A DNA stretch of 42,140 bases, taken from IMG/VR virus record IMGVR_UViG_3300015202_000021, positions 1 through 42,140 of that record, one strand, 5' to 3'. Within the stretch, counting starts at the first letter, position 1. Each line of letters starts with the position of its first letter. The position numbers were made by a program, and so were the translations under genes. The notes beneath the pieces were generated by a model. The model made no database searches. It had not been told where the DNA came from and saw only the letters and a program-made list of their open reading frames with translations. The DNA is from a virus. Of this stretch, positions 15,575 through 25,585 are shown piece after piece.

Positions 15575-16212
15575 TGGGAAGTTTGTTCGGCGGGGGCCAC
15601 TCATCAACACCGGCTGCCCCACTAAATCCTATGCAGCAAACAGAGCCGATTGGTAACCCTTGGGGTCCGGCTGCGAGTATGGCTTTGCAGTCATACGGCA
15701 ATCAAGCCGGGGCGCTGCAAGGCCAAGCTCTCATCGCGCAGAAAGAAGGCACAAACGAAGCCTTACAACAAGCTGATTCAGTGCAGCATTTCAGAGAAGA
15801 CCAAGCAGCATCAGTAGGAAACAGCGGCGTGCTACTTCAAGGTAGCCCGCTTTTGCAATTAGAATATACCCGCCAAAAAGGGCAACAAGAAGTTGATGCA
15901 ATCCTTGCGCGTTCTCAAGCTCAATCGAATCTGTTGACGCAGCAAGCAACGCAAGTAATGAACGAAGGCCGCGCGTCACTGCTTGGCACTCAGGATAATT
16001 TCGTGGCGAATAATGCGTCAAACAATATCCAATTCGCTCAAGGTCAGGCTCAAACAACAGCGCATCAATTGCAGGCTCAGGCGCAGGCTGCATCCGATAA
16101 TCACAACGCTGTAGCAGATGGAATTTTAAACAGCGCAGTTCAAGGAGCGCAGTACGTATTTAATAGCTCAGGCGGTTTTACTGGAATATCCAAAAATTTA
16201 TTCGGGCCATAA
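15574..16212 (+). CDS. Internal virion protein, T7 gp14-like, 212 aa
   Basis: A Gln/Ala-rich, helical protein starting MGSLFGGGHSS. Size, composition and position fit internal virion protein B (T7 gp14), part of the complex ejected ahead of DNA to span the cell envelope. The frame opens six codons earlier with GTG, but the ATG at 15574 overlaps the previous stop (TAATG) and has AGGG eight bases upstream. The segment NEGRASLLGTQ recalls the end of the 114-aa protein at 5561..5905. Confidence 0.75.
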   Translation: MGSLFGGGHSSTPAAPLNPMQQTEPIGNPWGPAASMALQSYGNQAGALQGQALIAQKEGTNEALQQADSVQHFREDQAASVGNSGVLLQGSPLLQLEYTRQKGQQEVDAILARSQAQSNLLTQQATQVMNEGRASLLGTQDNFVANNASNNIQFAQGQAQTTAHQLQAQAQAASDNHNAVADGILNSAVQGAQYVFNSSGGFTGISKNLFGP

Positions 16213-16215
16213 ATT

Positions 16216-18366
16216 ATGCAAATGAAACTCTATCAACAAGGTCAATTAGCATCCTCTTTGGTTGGAACACCGGGAGTAGATAAGTCTGCTGAGATGATTT
16301 CTAATGCCGGGGTTTCAGCAACGCAGCATGTTCAAAATGCTTTGTTCGGTTCTTACAGCACTAACTACATTCCATCAGTCAATGCGCCAAATCACAACTT
16401 GGCTCACTTGGCTCATGCCGCCATTTCTACAGTTGCCCAGGGAATAGGGGATGCGGTTTACGCTCAGAAACAGGAAGCTAAAAAACAAAGAAACATAGCG
16501 GAAGCGAAAAAAGCAAATGCAGATGCACAGATAAACGCTTACACAGAAGCAGGGCATGTTGCCACTATGCAGGACCAATTTAGCCAAGCTCACAGGCAAG
16601 CATTGGAGCCATTTTTGCTGCCTACTGCTGATTACTCCGAATCGCAAAAAGAATATCCAAAAGTATTTACTGCTACGCAAAACCAAGTAATTAATGACCC
16701 AACTCTTGGGTTCAAGCCTAACGAAGTCGAACAACTTAAATTTAAAAACGGAACACTTGCATTAAAAGAAGCCGCTACTAAAACTATGTATGAAGCGGAC
16801 CGCGCTAACCAAAATGCGGCTATGTCAAATGTTGCTGCTCAAGCCGACGCAAAAGTTCAGAAAGATACTGCGGCGACTTTAGGTAGCGGCGACGGTCTTA
16901 TGACGCAGCTACAGCGCATTGAAAGCAAAGATTTTAAATTACCATTTGCGCTCTCACTGAATAAAGATCAATACGATAAGCTAAATGCACAGCGGCCAAA
17001 AACCTTAGCCGGTGTGGCTTTGAAGTCAGGGATAACGCAGGCACAAAATACCCAATTTTATTTGAAAGCTACTAACGGAGATATTCTTGAAGCTCGTAAC
17101 GGGCAGAAAGGAAAGCTTCTTTCTCTGCTTACAGACTTAGATAACCATCCTGCATACAGTGTTTTAAATGAAGAAGAAAAAGGCGATTACAGAGTCAAAT
17201 TAAACAACGCTATTGAAGCCTCAGATAAAGACATAGCAAATGCAATCGAGCATAAAAATTCAGCGACGTACACAAGCATCCTCAAAATAAAAAGCGATGC
17301 TCTTACTGCTCATCAAAACAAAGATGCAACCGGTGCTGCAACTGTAGCATCGGCATTGAATCCTATTATTGATGCGGAGCTCGCGAAGCCAGAAGGCCAG
17401 CGCGACGACTCACTAATTAAAGAAGCGTTGTCAGCTAAAAGTTCTTTGGTCGGCATCGGCATCAGTATTGATAACTCTAATCGGGCTGCGGCGGATAGAA
17501 ACGTGTCTATACAGCGCCAAGGGATTCAAGATAACCGTTCAGAAGAAAGCTACGTTCACAATATGTCCAATCAAAAGAAAGACGAAGTTTTAAAATCTCC
17601 TGCGGCGCTTAAGTCTCAAGTCGGCATAGATAAAGGCTTTGCAGAGTTCGCCGGTAAAATAAATGCGAGAATTGTTGCAGACCCAGAAAACAGCAATGCC
17701 AATCATGTAGAGGGCTCAGGCATCACCGCCAAAGAAGTAAACGCTTTTGGTAAGCAATTAGACAACGCATATCATTCGGGCCATATAAAATTGGAAGAGT
17801 ACCGCAAAGGTATTAAACATTTAGACCAAATACGCGATGCGGTTATACCGTCTGTTCTCAGGCCGGGAGCGCATCCCGTTTCTAATTGGTTTGATATGTT
17901 CCATTCTGAAACGCAAGGCGCTCCACCAGAACTGCACAGCTTTATGAACGCATCAACGCCTGAGCAACAACTGGTTATAAACAAAGCTGTTACTAGTAAA
18001 CAGGCCGAGCTTATATCCAAGCGCGACCCGCGAGTTTTAGTGAATGGGAAAATAGATATTCAAAATGCAAAGCTCGCGGCAGCGCAAGATTTCGTGCATA
18101 ACTATTTCACCGCTTATGGCTCTGCAACTCCGTTTGAACCGGTTATAAAAACCCCCGAAGTAAAACCGATTCGCAGTCAAGCGGAGCCTGTAATTGTGAA
18201 TGATAGGGGTAAAAGAGTAGCGGTTCCACCGCCACCGAATACTCCATCAATTCTACCCACAGCAAGCCCTGAAGGAATGATGTTTGTTCCTCGGGGTACT
18301 GCGCCTCCCGGCCCCGGTAAAACTAAGAAAGGCACTGTTCCACCGCCGCCTCCTGAAGTGAGGTAG
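16216..18366 (+). CDS. Internal virion protein, T7 gp15-like, 716 aa
   Basis: A long, mostly helical Ala/Lys/Gln-rich protein without signal peptide. Length and order (after gp14-like, before the giant protein) match T7 gp15, which forms the periplasmic part of the ejection channel. The last 75 residues are Pro-rich (VPPPPNTPSILPTA, then GTVPPPPPEVR) and probably disordered. There is no enzyme motif. The assignment rests on synteny and composition rather than direct motif match. Confidence 0.75.
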   Translation: MQMKLYQQGQLASSLVGTPGVDKSAEMISNAGVSATQHVQNALFGSYSTNYIPSVNAPNHNLAHLAHAAISTVAQGIGDAVYAQKQEAKKQRNIAEAKKANADAQINAYTEAGHVATMQDQFSQAHRQALEPFLLPTADYSESQKEYPKVFTATQNQVINDPTLGFKPNEVEQLKFKNGTLALKEAATKTMYEADRANQNAAMSNVAAQADAKVQKDTAATLGSGDGLMTQLQRIESKDFKLPFALSLNKDQYDKLNAQRPKTLAGVALKSGITQAQNTQFYLKATNGDILEARNGQKGKLLSLLTDLDNHPAYSVLNEEEKGDYRVKLNNAIEASDKDIANAIEHKNSATYTSILKIKSDALTAHQNKDATGAATVASALNPIIDAELAKPEGQRDDSLIKEALSAKSSLVGIGISIDNSNRAAADRNVSIQRQGIQDNRSEESYVHNMSNQKKDEVLKSPAALKSQVGIDKGFAEFAGKINARIVADPENSNANHVEGSGITAKEVNAFGKQLDNAYHSGHIKLEEYRKGIKHLDQIRDAVIPSVLRPGAHPVSNWFDMFHSETQGAPPELHSFMNASTPEQQLVINKAVTSKQAELISKRDPRVLVNGKIDIQNAKLAAAQDFVHNYFTAYGSATPFEPVIKTPEVKPIRSQAEPVIVNDRGKRVAVPPPPNTPSILPTASPEGMMFVPRGTAPPGPGKTKKGTVPPPPPEVR

Positions 18367-18369
18367 CCA

Positions 18370-21300
18370 ATGCCAGAAGAAAGCACAGTTACGCCGGAAG
18401 AAAGACAAGCGTTTAACATGGTTGACGCTGAGACTACTACAAACACGCCTGCGATTAACCCACAGCAGGCGGCGTCCGAGGGCACAGAACAAAAGAAAAA
18501 GTTTGAAATCCTATCGGCGGTAGTATCTAAGCAATCATGGGATAGAGCCAAGAATATTACTAAGCTAATGGCTGATAGCTACAACACGCAAGAAAGTGAT
18601 ATTCACAGCATCCAAGGTTGGAACCGAGCTTTGCGCGGCGAGATAACAAATGAAGATGCAAAACGTTTGTACAATCCAGATGCACTACAACAACGCAGAA
18701 CGTTATCTTTAGAAGAGTTCGACCAAGAGCCAAACGACGTTCTACATGCAAGCATGTGGGGCGCTCGGCATTTATATGGGGCCCTTCCATATTTGGGCCA
18801 GATGATGAAAGACTCTGCGGTTTTAGGTGGCGTAGGCTTAGCAGGCGGCGCGGCAACTGGGGCCGTCTTTGGCGGCACTGTAGGAGAAGTTGGTCTTGTA
18901 ACCGGCCCCGGTGCGGCAGTCACAATTCCAGCAGGCGCAGCAGGCGGCGCTGTGATGGGCGGCTTAGGGGGCGGCGCTCAAGGCGTTAGGCTTGGCATGA
19001 TGAAAACCGGCGCAGAAGTCGCTGCGGGCGGCATGTACAGAGACTTGATAAACCAAGGCGCAGACCCAGACTTAGCAAGAAAATCAGCGCTTGCTGCGGG
19101 GCTAGTCGGCGGCGCTGCTCAAGCCATATTCCTCGGTAAAGGCGCAACGCAGTTGATACCAATCAACCAACCGATAAAAGCGCAAATAACTAAAAGCCTT
19201 GTTCAACACGCAAGCCATGCGGCTTTAACTGTTGGTAAATCCGTAGCAATTATGGATATTCAAAAGGCCGCAGAATATGCCATAACGCATTTCTCAGCTA
19301 AATACGATGAGCACATAACCCCGCCTGATTTTGCCACCATGCTAAAAGGCTTCGCGCAAGTAACCGCTCAAGGAGCGCTGCTTGGCGGAACCGCAGAGGT
19401 AGTCGGCCACCTAATAAACAGCATCCACGTTAGTGAAAAAGGTAAAGAGCAAGGACCAGTAGAAACCGCTGTTAGAGACATTCTTGGTATTGAACCTGCA
19501 AAGAACGTATCCAAAGTAAACCAAATAAAACTTCAAGGCGAGATTGTAAAATCGGAAGCTAAAGTAGCAGCCGCGCAAAAGAAACTTGACGAAGCAAAAG
19601 AGCAAGACGCAGCAAGAAAAGTAAAACCTGATACAGAAGCTCCTGGGCCTTCTAAGCGCACTGAAAAAGCGGAGCTTGCAGTAGATAACGCTAAGGCCGC
19701 AGTACAGGTCTTAAAAGACGAACACGCCATCACTCAAGCGAAGTACAACATAAGTCAGGCGCTTGCGAAGCTCGGCGCAGCTAAAGTTGCAAATAAAGAT
19801 GTAGATGTTGCAGAAGCAGAACTTGAATTAGAAATAGAAAAACTTCATGCGCTCAGGCCAACCAGCGCCACAAAATTAATTGGTGGCATAACCAAAAAAG
19901 AGGCGGCGCAAGCAGAAGCTAAGACTTCCCTGCGCGGCCAGATAAAGCAAGCTTATGACGATGCGCTGCAAGCCCGTTTGGATTTAAACGAATACAAGCG
20001 CTCTATAGGCGTAACCCCGTTTAACGAGAACAAAGCGACTCCCGAAGAGAAGCTTTGGATTTCGACTTTAGAGAACGAAGCAAAATCTCTCAAAGAAAAA
20101 GAAACGCAGCTTCGCAAACAATACGAAGCCGAGGAAGTTAAGAAGCGCGAAGAATCGCTAACCAAGCTGCTTTCTTTGGTAGAGAAAACTGATACCAAAA
20201 AAGTAGGCGGCATAGCGTGCTCTCAAGTTTCAGCGGAAGCAGCGCCTATAATCGGGGCCTACAAATGGGCTATCGAGAACCCCGAAGAGGCTATTAAATT
20301 AGCAGAAGCACCTGATGTAGACCCCGCGCCTCAAGACGGGCGAATCTTATACCACGGCACATCTATAAAAAACGCAGAAGCTATAAATAAATCAGGCAAG
20401 CTAAACCCGAATAAAGGAAAGCGCCATTTCGCTTACAGTATTTTTGGAAAAGATACGGTCTACTTAACAGCCGATACTAACACTTGGTTAAATCATGACT
20501 GGGCTGACAGTTCAAGAGCAATGCGCTATGAAACAGCAATACAAGTCAAATTAGCAAATGATGCAAAACTTTTCCAAATTCATGCAGAAAAAGATTGGGA
20601 AAAATTGGCTGCTGAAATCGGGTATGACCAATCGATGCTTGATGCCCAACGCAAAGCTAGGCAGATGGACGAAAGGTTCGATACTCCTGGTAAGCTTCTG
20701 CAACTAGATTTAATTGTCGATTTCGATGTGCCAGAAGGTTTTGAAAAATCAGGGAGAGCAATCAAAGCAATAAAAGCCGCTGGATACGATGGCCTATATG
20801 TTACCGAAGAGGAACATGGAGCGCCTCAATTCGCCATTTTCAATACCAAAAAGTTATCGCTTAATCCTGATGAAAGCATCGCGGCTTCCGAAGTTAAACA
20901 ATTCATCGCCCGGCAAACAGCCGGGTATTTAAACATGGATTCCGAACAACTGAACGCGCTGCACAGCGAAATCAAAAAAGTATTCTTAGAAGGTAAAGCC
21001 GAGAAGGCTGCGAAGGTTCAAGAGTTCAAAGCTAATATCAAAGCAAAGGTTATAACTGCTCGTAAACTGGCTTTGAATGGTAAGACTAGAAGAGAAGTAA
21101 AGCTATCTCAAACCGGCAACATAGTAATTAAAAACTCCAAGCGGTCAGCGATGTACGGCGACTTATCGGCTCTGACTTATAACGGCCTGACAGACCTTGT
21201 AGACTTCTCCGGCGAGTTCACAAAGCTAGTCGATATAAACAAAGAGGAAGACGCAGAGATTGATGGCCGCCACTTAGCTTACGAAAGTTATTTAGAAGCG

Positions 21301-23229
21301 GTAACGAAAGGTGATACCAAGGTTCTCAGCGACCACGAGCGAATCCGCAATGACAGCCGCAAAATAGATTGGGGCGACCACACACAAATAACGCGAACAA
21401 AAGACCCGCTAACAGGCGAGATTACTTTTGAAAAAGAGATTGTTCCTTTGGTCGAATCTAAAGACACGATGCTAAAACTAGCGCTGCGTTTCAGAGATGA
21501 TACGCTGCGCCCTCGCATTGAGAATGGAAACAAGTTAACATACATCGACAGCCCAGATTTAGAAGGCAGCATATCGACTCAGGAAGTCGTAGAACGGGCG
21601 ATAACGAACGGATGGAATGGTGAGACTATACCAAGCGCCGGAAAGATTTTAGAAGGCGCAGCCGAGTTCTACAAAGAGTATGGTGAGAACCGAGTTCAGC
21701 CGCACTACACTAAAAAGTATGGCGTTCCAATTAAGCTGATTGAGAACTACAGCGGGAACGCGCCCGCGACCAGAGAAGACGTGGAAAATCCTACGCTCTT
21801 ACAACCCACTAGAAAAGCAATAACGCCAAGCTCATATCATGAGAGAGTCGAAAACTCTCTACCAATTCAAATGGAAACTTTGACAGGTGGGATTCAAAGG
21901 CACATAGCCGCAAACGAGCATGAGATTGCTTTTGGTGAAAGAGCGGCAGAACTAATTGCCATATTCTCTGATAAAGAGTTCAGGGATATTCTTGCAGAAA
22001 GAAAGCCTGAATTGCCCGCTGCATTGGATGTATCTTACAGCTACATACTCGGCATAAAAGCGCGGCAGCGCCACGTATCATTCCAAGACATATCAGCTTA
22101 CCGCCGCAATCTCGGCACTTTTTTAGTAGCCGGTAAGGCTGTGCAATTCTTAAAGCAATGGACAGCATTTGCATACTACGCTCACGAAATGCCGATACCT
22201 GATTTGGTATCAGGCATTAACGATTATTTCTTCCATCAAAAATTAGCCGATGAGGTGCTTAGCAACTCTCCGTTCTACAGAAACCGTAAAGAAGATTTGT
22301 TTGCTCAAGCAATAAATGAGACTCCAAGTGAGTTCGCAGATAACGCTGTAGCCGATTCCAAGGCAGCGCAAGCGCTTATGTATCCTGTTCAAAAAGGAGA
22401 CATAAGCGTAATTAGAGCGGCAGGTTGGGCTGTGTTCAAGTATATGTACAACAACACCAAAGGAACGCACCAAGAGAAATTTGATAAAGCGCTATCAGAA
22501 TTTGCGAGAATATCAAAACAAACTCAATCATCATCAGCGCCAAGCCAGCAGACCATTCAAGAAATCGAAAGCCCTCTTGGTAAAATGTTTGGTCTATTCA
22601 AAAAGCAAGGAATCCAAATCTCTCAAGCTCATAGAAAGGCTATTAGAGAGTGGATTGCGGATAAGAAAAACCCCGCCAAACAATACAAAGCCGCTCGCGC
22701 TGTGTTGATAAACATTGTGGCAGCGGTGCTATTTGAGACTGTAGCAACAGCGGCGGCGGTAACTGGTGACGCCGCTATTAAATCCATTTTTGGTAAAAAA
22801 CAAGAAAAATTTGACGCCAAGAAATCTGCGCTTGATATCGCCAATAAAGCAATATCATCGCCGTTCTCTTCTAACCCTTTGTATGGGGCCATGATTCAAG
22901 CCATCATCACTAATGAGGCGATACATCTTGAAGAACTTGCCGGTTTAAAAGGCGCTAGTAAGCCCTTTGACCCTAACTTTATTCCAATTGAAGCCCAGAA
23001 GAATGGCATATCATTAGCTGAAGACATGCACAAAATGGTGGCGGATTTAGTTCTGAAAAACGATTTGCCCACAGTGCCAGAAGTAACGCAGACAATGTTC
23101 CATGCAGGTAAATCAGTGCTGCCTGCGGTAACGAAACTACCTATTCCTGTTGTAACTTCCACCGCTCGCAAGCTAGTCGGGCCGCCAAAGAAACCGAAAA
23201 AACCAGCACTATTTACACTGAGCGAATAA
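18370..23229 (+). CDS. Giant internal virion protein (T7 gp16 position) with ADP-ribosyltransferase-like domain
   Basis: At 1619 residues this is the largest gene, at the place of T7 gp16, which enters the cell first and completes the DNA channel. Visible parts: residues 145-220, a Gly/Ala-rich hydrophobic stretch that could insert in membrane; 390-610, long Lys/Glu/Ala coiled coils; 656-835, a segment with RILYHGTS (H662), VYLTAD (Y698) and a closing GYDGLYV...GAPQFAIFN (Q820), the arrangement of ADP-ribosyltransferase folds in phage polyvalent proteins; then a region (HYTKKYGVPIKLIENYS) like the conserved C-terminal domains of polyvalent ejection proteins. I see no lytic transglycosylase motif, unlike T7 gp16. 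Catalysis is not proven. Confidence 0.85.
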   Translation: MPEESTVTPEERQAFNMVDAETTTNTPAINPQQAASEGTEQKKKFEILSAVVSKQSWDRAKNITKLMADSYNTQESDIHSIQGWNRALRGEITNEDAKRLYNPDALQQRRTLSLEEFDQEPNDVLHASMWGARHLYGALPYLGQMMKDSAVLGGVGLAGGAATGAVFGGTVGEVGLVTGPGAAVTIPAGAAGGAVMGGLGGGAQGVRLGMMKTGAEVAAGGMYRDLINQGADPDLARKSALAAGLVGGAAQAIFLGKGATQLIPINQPIKAQITKSLVQHASHAALTVGKSVAIMDIQKAAEYAITHFSAKYDEHITPPDFATMLKGFAQVTAQGALLGGTAEVVGHLINSIHVSEKGKEQGPVETAVRDILGIEPAKNVSKVNQIKLQGEIVKSEAKVAAAQKKLDEAKEQDAARKVKPDTEAPGPSKRTEKAELAVDNAKAAVQVLKDEHAITQAKYNISQALAKLGAAKVANKDVDVAEAELELEIEKLHALRPTSATKLIGGITKKEAAQAEAKTSLRGQIKQAYDDALQARLDLNEYKRSIGVTPFNENKATPEEKLWISTLENEAKSLKEKETQLRKQYEAEEVKKREESLTKLLSLVEKTDTKKVGGIACSQVSAEAAPIIGAYKWAIENPEEAIKLAEAPDVDPAPQDGRILYHGTSIKNAEAINKSGKLNPNKGKRHFAYSIFGKDTVYLTADTNTWLNHDWADSSRAMRYETAIQVKLANDAKLFQIHAEKDWEKLAAEIGYDQSMLDAQRKARQMDERFDTPGKLLQLDLIVDFDVPEGFEKSGRAIKAIKAAGYDGLYVTEEEHGAPQFAIFNTKKLSLNPDESIAASEVKQFIARQTAGYLNMDSEQLNALHSEIKKVFLEGKAEKAAKVQEFKANIKAKVITARKLALNGKTRREVKLSQTGNIVIKNSKRSAMYGDLSALTYNGLTDLVDFSGEFTKLVDINKEEDAEIDGRHLAYESYLEAVTKGDTKVLSDHERIRNDSRKIDWGDHTQITRTKDPLTGEITFEKEIVPLVESKDTMLKLALRFRDDTLRPRIENGNKLTYIDSPDLEGSISTQEVVERAITNGWNGETIPSAGKILEGAAEFYKEYGENRVQPHYTKKYGVPIKLIENYSGNAPATREDVENPTLLQPTRKAITPSSYHERVENSLPIQMETLTGGIQRHIAANEHEIAFGERAAELIAIFSDKEFRDILAERKPELPAALDVSYSYILGIKARQRHVSFQDISAYRRNLGTFLVAGKAVQFLKQWTAFAYYAHEMPIPDLVSGINDYFFHQKLADEVLSNSPFYRNRKEDLFAQAINETPSEFADNAVADSKAAQALMYPVQKGDISVIRAAGWAVFKYMYNNTKGTHQEKFDKALSEFARISKQTQSSSAPSQQTIQEIESPLGKMFGLFKKQGIQISQAHRKAIREWIADKKNPAKQYKAARAVLINIVAAVLFETVATAAAVTGDAAIKSIFGKKQEKFDAKKSALDIANKAISSPFSSNPLYGAMIQAIITNEAIHLEELAGLKGASKPFDPNFIPIEAQKNGISLAEDMHKMVADLVLKNDLPTVPEVTQTMFHAGKSVLPAVTKLPIPVVTSTARKLVGPPKKPKKPALFTLSE

Positions 23230-23241
23230 GAGGAATAAGAG

Positions 23242-24825
23242 ATGACTGTAGGAACAACAAACCTGACAAACACATTCACAGGAGACGGAGCGTCATTCGG
23301 CCCGTTTGCTTTTACGTTTGCAGCGCAAGCGACGAAAGATGTCTATGTCTCTCTTGGTGGCATCGTTCAATCATCCGGATATGTTGTTACCCTTAACTTA
23401 AATGCAGACGGTACAACGGGCGTAGGCGGGTCTGTGATGTTTACAACTACGCCTCCTGCTTTGAGTGCTGCCGGCGTAATTGGTCGGTCATGCGATTTAC
23501 TTCAAGCGATGACTCTGCCAGTTGAAGGCAACTTATCAGAATCTAAATTGATAAATGCGTTCGATAGATTGACCATGATTGCTCAGCAGATAACCGCATC
23601 AGTTATAGCTTGCGTTCAATTACCAACACAATTCCAAGGCATCATCAGTGGTATCTTAACGCCGCCATTCCCGGCTTTATATGTTGCTCGTATGAACGCA
23701 GCCGGTAATGCAATTGAATTTGTTTCTCCTGCTGCCGCTCTTGCTCAAGCCGCTCCGATTCCCGGTGGCGGTACAGTCGTTGGCCCGGCAAATGGAACGA
23801 CAACGAATTGGGGATTAGCATTTTTCGCGGATTCAACAGGCCAACTGATAAAAGGCACCGTGCCAACGGGAGCCGCGGGAACGGTGCCAATCAGCACCGG
23901 TCCCACAACTGCTCCTATATGGGGAACAGGTTTACCCGCAAATTTACGCTCTCTTTCAATCGTTGGCGCGGGTAGACAATTTCCAACATCCGGCGCTGTA
24001 TCTGGAACATATTGGCACAGTGGAAACTGGACAAGCACAGGAGCAATTACCGCTGCACCGGGAACACGAGTCTATGTCTCTGGCTTAGTAACTTTGGCCC
24101 ATGCTCTTACTGTTTCGACAGACTCAGCGGGCGGCCAGTCAATGGTTACAAACGCGACTCCTGCCCAATTAACTCCACCATCTCAAGGCCAGGGCGCAGG
24201 CGGCGGCGGAACAGCTTTACCGGGTACTGCATCAGTAGTTGTTGGCGGTGGCGGTGGTGGCAACGGTGGCGCCGGAGGTAACGGCGGCTCTTTAACTGCA
24301 AGCACAATAGCTCTAGGCGGATACGCATCCCCTTATCAAGATTCGTTCTCAGGCAGTGGCGGCGGGTCTAGCTATACTTCTGTTGCGAGTTCAACAGGCA
24401 GCGCAGGTGGCGCAGGTGGTGGCGGCTTCTATATAGAATGTCTCCTTGCTTTCACTATTACAACAGGCTCTATAACAGCTAACGGCGCGGTTGGCGGCAC
24501 TCCCGTTACTGCTAACCAAGGCGGTGGCGGTGGGGGCAGCGGCGGTACTGTAGGCATACGTTGCAACAACGTATTAACTCTGCCAATTAACTCAATCACT
24601 TGCAACGGCGGCGCAGGCGGCCCCGGTGGTGCAGGTGGTGGCGGCGGTGGTGGTGGCGGTGGTGGTATCATCGACCTTGCCGCAGCTACCCTTGCAGTAA
24701 ACGGTTCTGCACTTTCAGTTGCAGGCGGGGCTGCTGGAACTGGCGCCGCAGCGCAACCTGCTTCCGCAGGCAGCGCAGGTACGACAAACCAAGTTACAAC
24801 TAATTACCCAGTATCAATATTCTAA
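23242..24825 (+). CDS. Tail fibre / host adhesin with polyglycine regions
   Basis: The first 120 residues (FGPFAFTFAAQATKDVYVSL, then VMFTTTPPA and LINAFDRLTMIAQQ) match the T7 gp17 N-terminal tail-fibre domain that anchors the fibre to the tail. The rest is dominated by glycine: residues near 315-355 and 455-475 contain runs of up to eleven Gly, broken by motifs such as NGGAGGNGG. Gly-rich adhesin tips of this kind can pack as polyglycine-II helices with specificity loops between them. There is no intramolecular chaperone. GAGGAATAAGAG precedes the start. Confidence 0.85.
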   Translation: MTVGTTNLTNTFTGDGASFGPFAFTFAAQATKDVYVSLGGIVQSSGYVVTLNLNADGTTGVGGSVMFTTTPPALSAAGVIGRSCDLLQAMTLPVEGNLSESKLINAFDRLTMIAQQITASVIACVQLPTQFQGIISGILTPPFPALYVARMNAAGNAIEFVSPAAALAQAAPIPGGGTVVGPANGTTTNWGLAFFADSTGQLIKGTVPTGAAGTVPISTGPTTAPIWGTGLPANLRSLSIVGAGRQFPTSGAVSGTYWHSGNWTSTGAITAAPGTRVYVSGLVTLAHALTVSTDSAGGQSMVTNATPAQLTPPSQGQGAGGGGTALPGTASVVVGGGGGGNGGAGGNGGSLTASTIALGGYASPYQDSFSGSGGGSSYTSVASSTGSAGGAGGGGFYIECLLAFTITTGSITANGAVGGTPVTANQGGGGGGSGGTVGIRCNNVLTLPINSITCNGGAGGPGGAGGGGGGGGGGGIIDLAAATLAVNGSALSVAGGAAGTGAAAQPASAGSAGTTNQVTTNYPVSIF

Positions 24826-24836
24826 AGGAGAATAAA

Positions 24837-25175
24837 ATGTCTAAACCAAAAGTTGACCAATCTGGATACCAACTCGATAAAAAAGTGTTGCTTGAAGGCG
24901 TACCGCTTGTCGCTAAGGGCCTTCTTGGTGGATTAATCGACCACGTAAACGAGCTTGATTTAAATCATGATGGCAAATCCGATGTTGAACAAGTGGAGCC
25001 GGTTATCGCCTCTATCCTTCCTCTTCTCATCGAATTGGCACCACTAATTAAAATCCCAGAATTTAAGAAGTGGATAGCATCGCATGATTGGATTGCTGAT
25101 GAGAAGAAAGCATTGGCGGTTCTAAGCGGTCTTGAATCCATTGCTGTGGATGCAGCTAAAGTAGCGGGGCATTAA
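24837..25175 (+). CDS. Hypothetical protein with EF-hand-like loop, 112 aa
   Basis: I do not recognise a family. The stretch DLNHDGKSDVEQ fits the first nine positions of a calcium-binding EF-hand or dockerin loop (Asp, Asn, Asp, Gly, Asp) but ends in Gln instead of Glu. Two hydrophobic helices flank it (LLEGVPLVAKGLLGGLI and VIASILPLLIELAPLI). It lies between fibre and lysis genes with an AAGGAG binding site. A lysis accessory or virion role are both possible. Confidence 0.75.
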   Translation: MSKPKVDQSGYQLDKKVLLEGVPLVAKGLLGGLIDHVNELDLNHDGKSDVEQVEPVIASILPLLIELAPLIKIPEFKKWIASHDWIADEKKALAVLSGLESIAVDAAKVAGH

Positions 25176-25180
25176 TTCTC

Positions 25181-25342
25181 ATGGCTAAGAAAGACGACAA
25201 AGACCAAGTACAAGAAGAGGAAGTTGTAGCCGAGTTGCCACCAGTTGATGACCGTTCGGAAGAATTGAAAATCAAGCAGGCAAAGAATCTGACTCAACTT
25301 GCATGGGATACAATGATGGGAAATCCTCCACAAGAGGAATAG
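25181..25342 (+). CDS. Small charged protein, 53 aa
   Basis: The protein starts MAKKDDKDQVQEEEVVAE and is highly charged throughout, with no membrane segment or Cys. It begins five bases after the previous stop. No family is recognised. The strongly biased composition and tight spacing support a real gene, though the binding site is weak (GGGG about 12 bases upstream). Confidence 0.6.
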   Translation: MAKKDDKDQVQEEEVVAELPPVDDRSEELKIKQAKNLTQLAWDTMMGNPPQEE

Positions 25343-25354
25343 GTCATAACCACC

Positions 25355-25391
25355 GGGAAGCTTTGATAGACAGGCTTTATCAGAGCTTCCC
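25355..25391 (+). other. Long hairpin before the lysis genes
   Basis: GGGAAGCT (25355..25362) pairs with AGCTTCCC (25384..25391). The stem continues after one T-G pair through TGATA / TATCA, giving 14 pairs and a nine-base loop. No T run follows, so it is not a standard terminator. It could protect an RNA end or delay expression of the lysis genes. TATAGT, a possible -10 box, follows at about 25400. Confidence 0.55.
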
Positions 25392-25408
25392 TATGAGGTA
25401 TAGTAATC

Positions 25409-25585
25409 ATGGTTGAGTTGATTTTAATCGCGTTCTACGTTGTAGTAACCGTTGCAGGAGCAGTCCTAATTTTCTATCCACAGGAAGGAAGCCCCCATGT
25501 CACCAAAGGATTATCAAGCCCGGCAGAAAATATTAGCGTTGATAGAAGCGCAGGCAGAATTTGTATTAGCGATAAAGATAGCTAA
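25409..25585 (+). CDS. Small single-membrane-segment protein, 58 aa
   Basis: Residues 3-23 (ELILIAFYVVVTVAGAVLIFY) form a convincing membrane helix with a short N-terminus and a polar tail. The last 89 bases overlap the next gene in another frame. There is no Cys lipobox, so it is not an Rz1-type lipoprotein. A single-span holin partner, antiholin or spanin-like part is possible given the position. The upstream binding site is only moderate (GAGG, about 15 bases before the ATG). Confidence 0.5.
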   Translation: MVELILIAFYVVVTVAGAVLIFYPQEGSPHVTKGLSSPAENISVDRSAGRICISDKDS

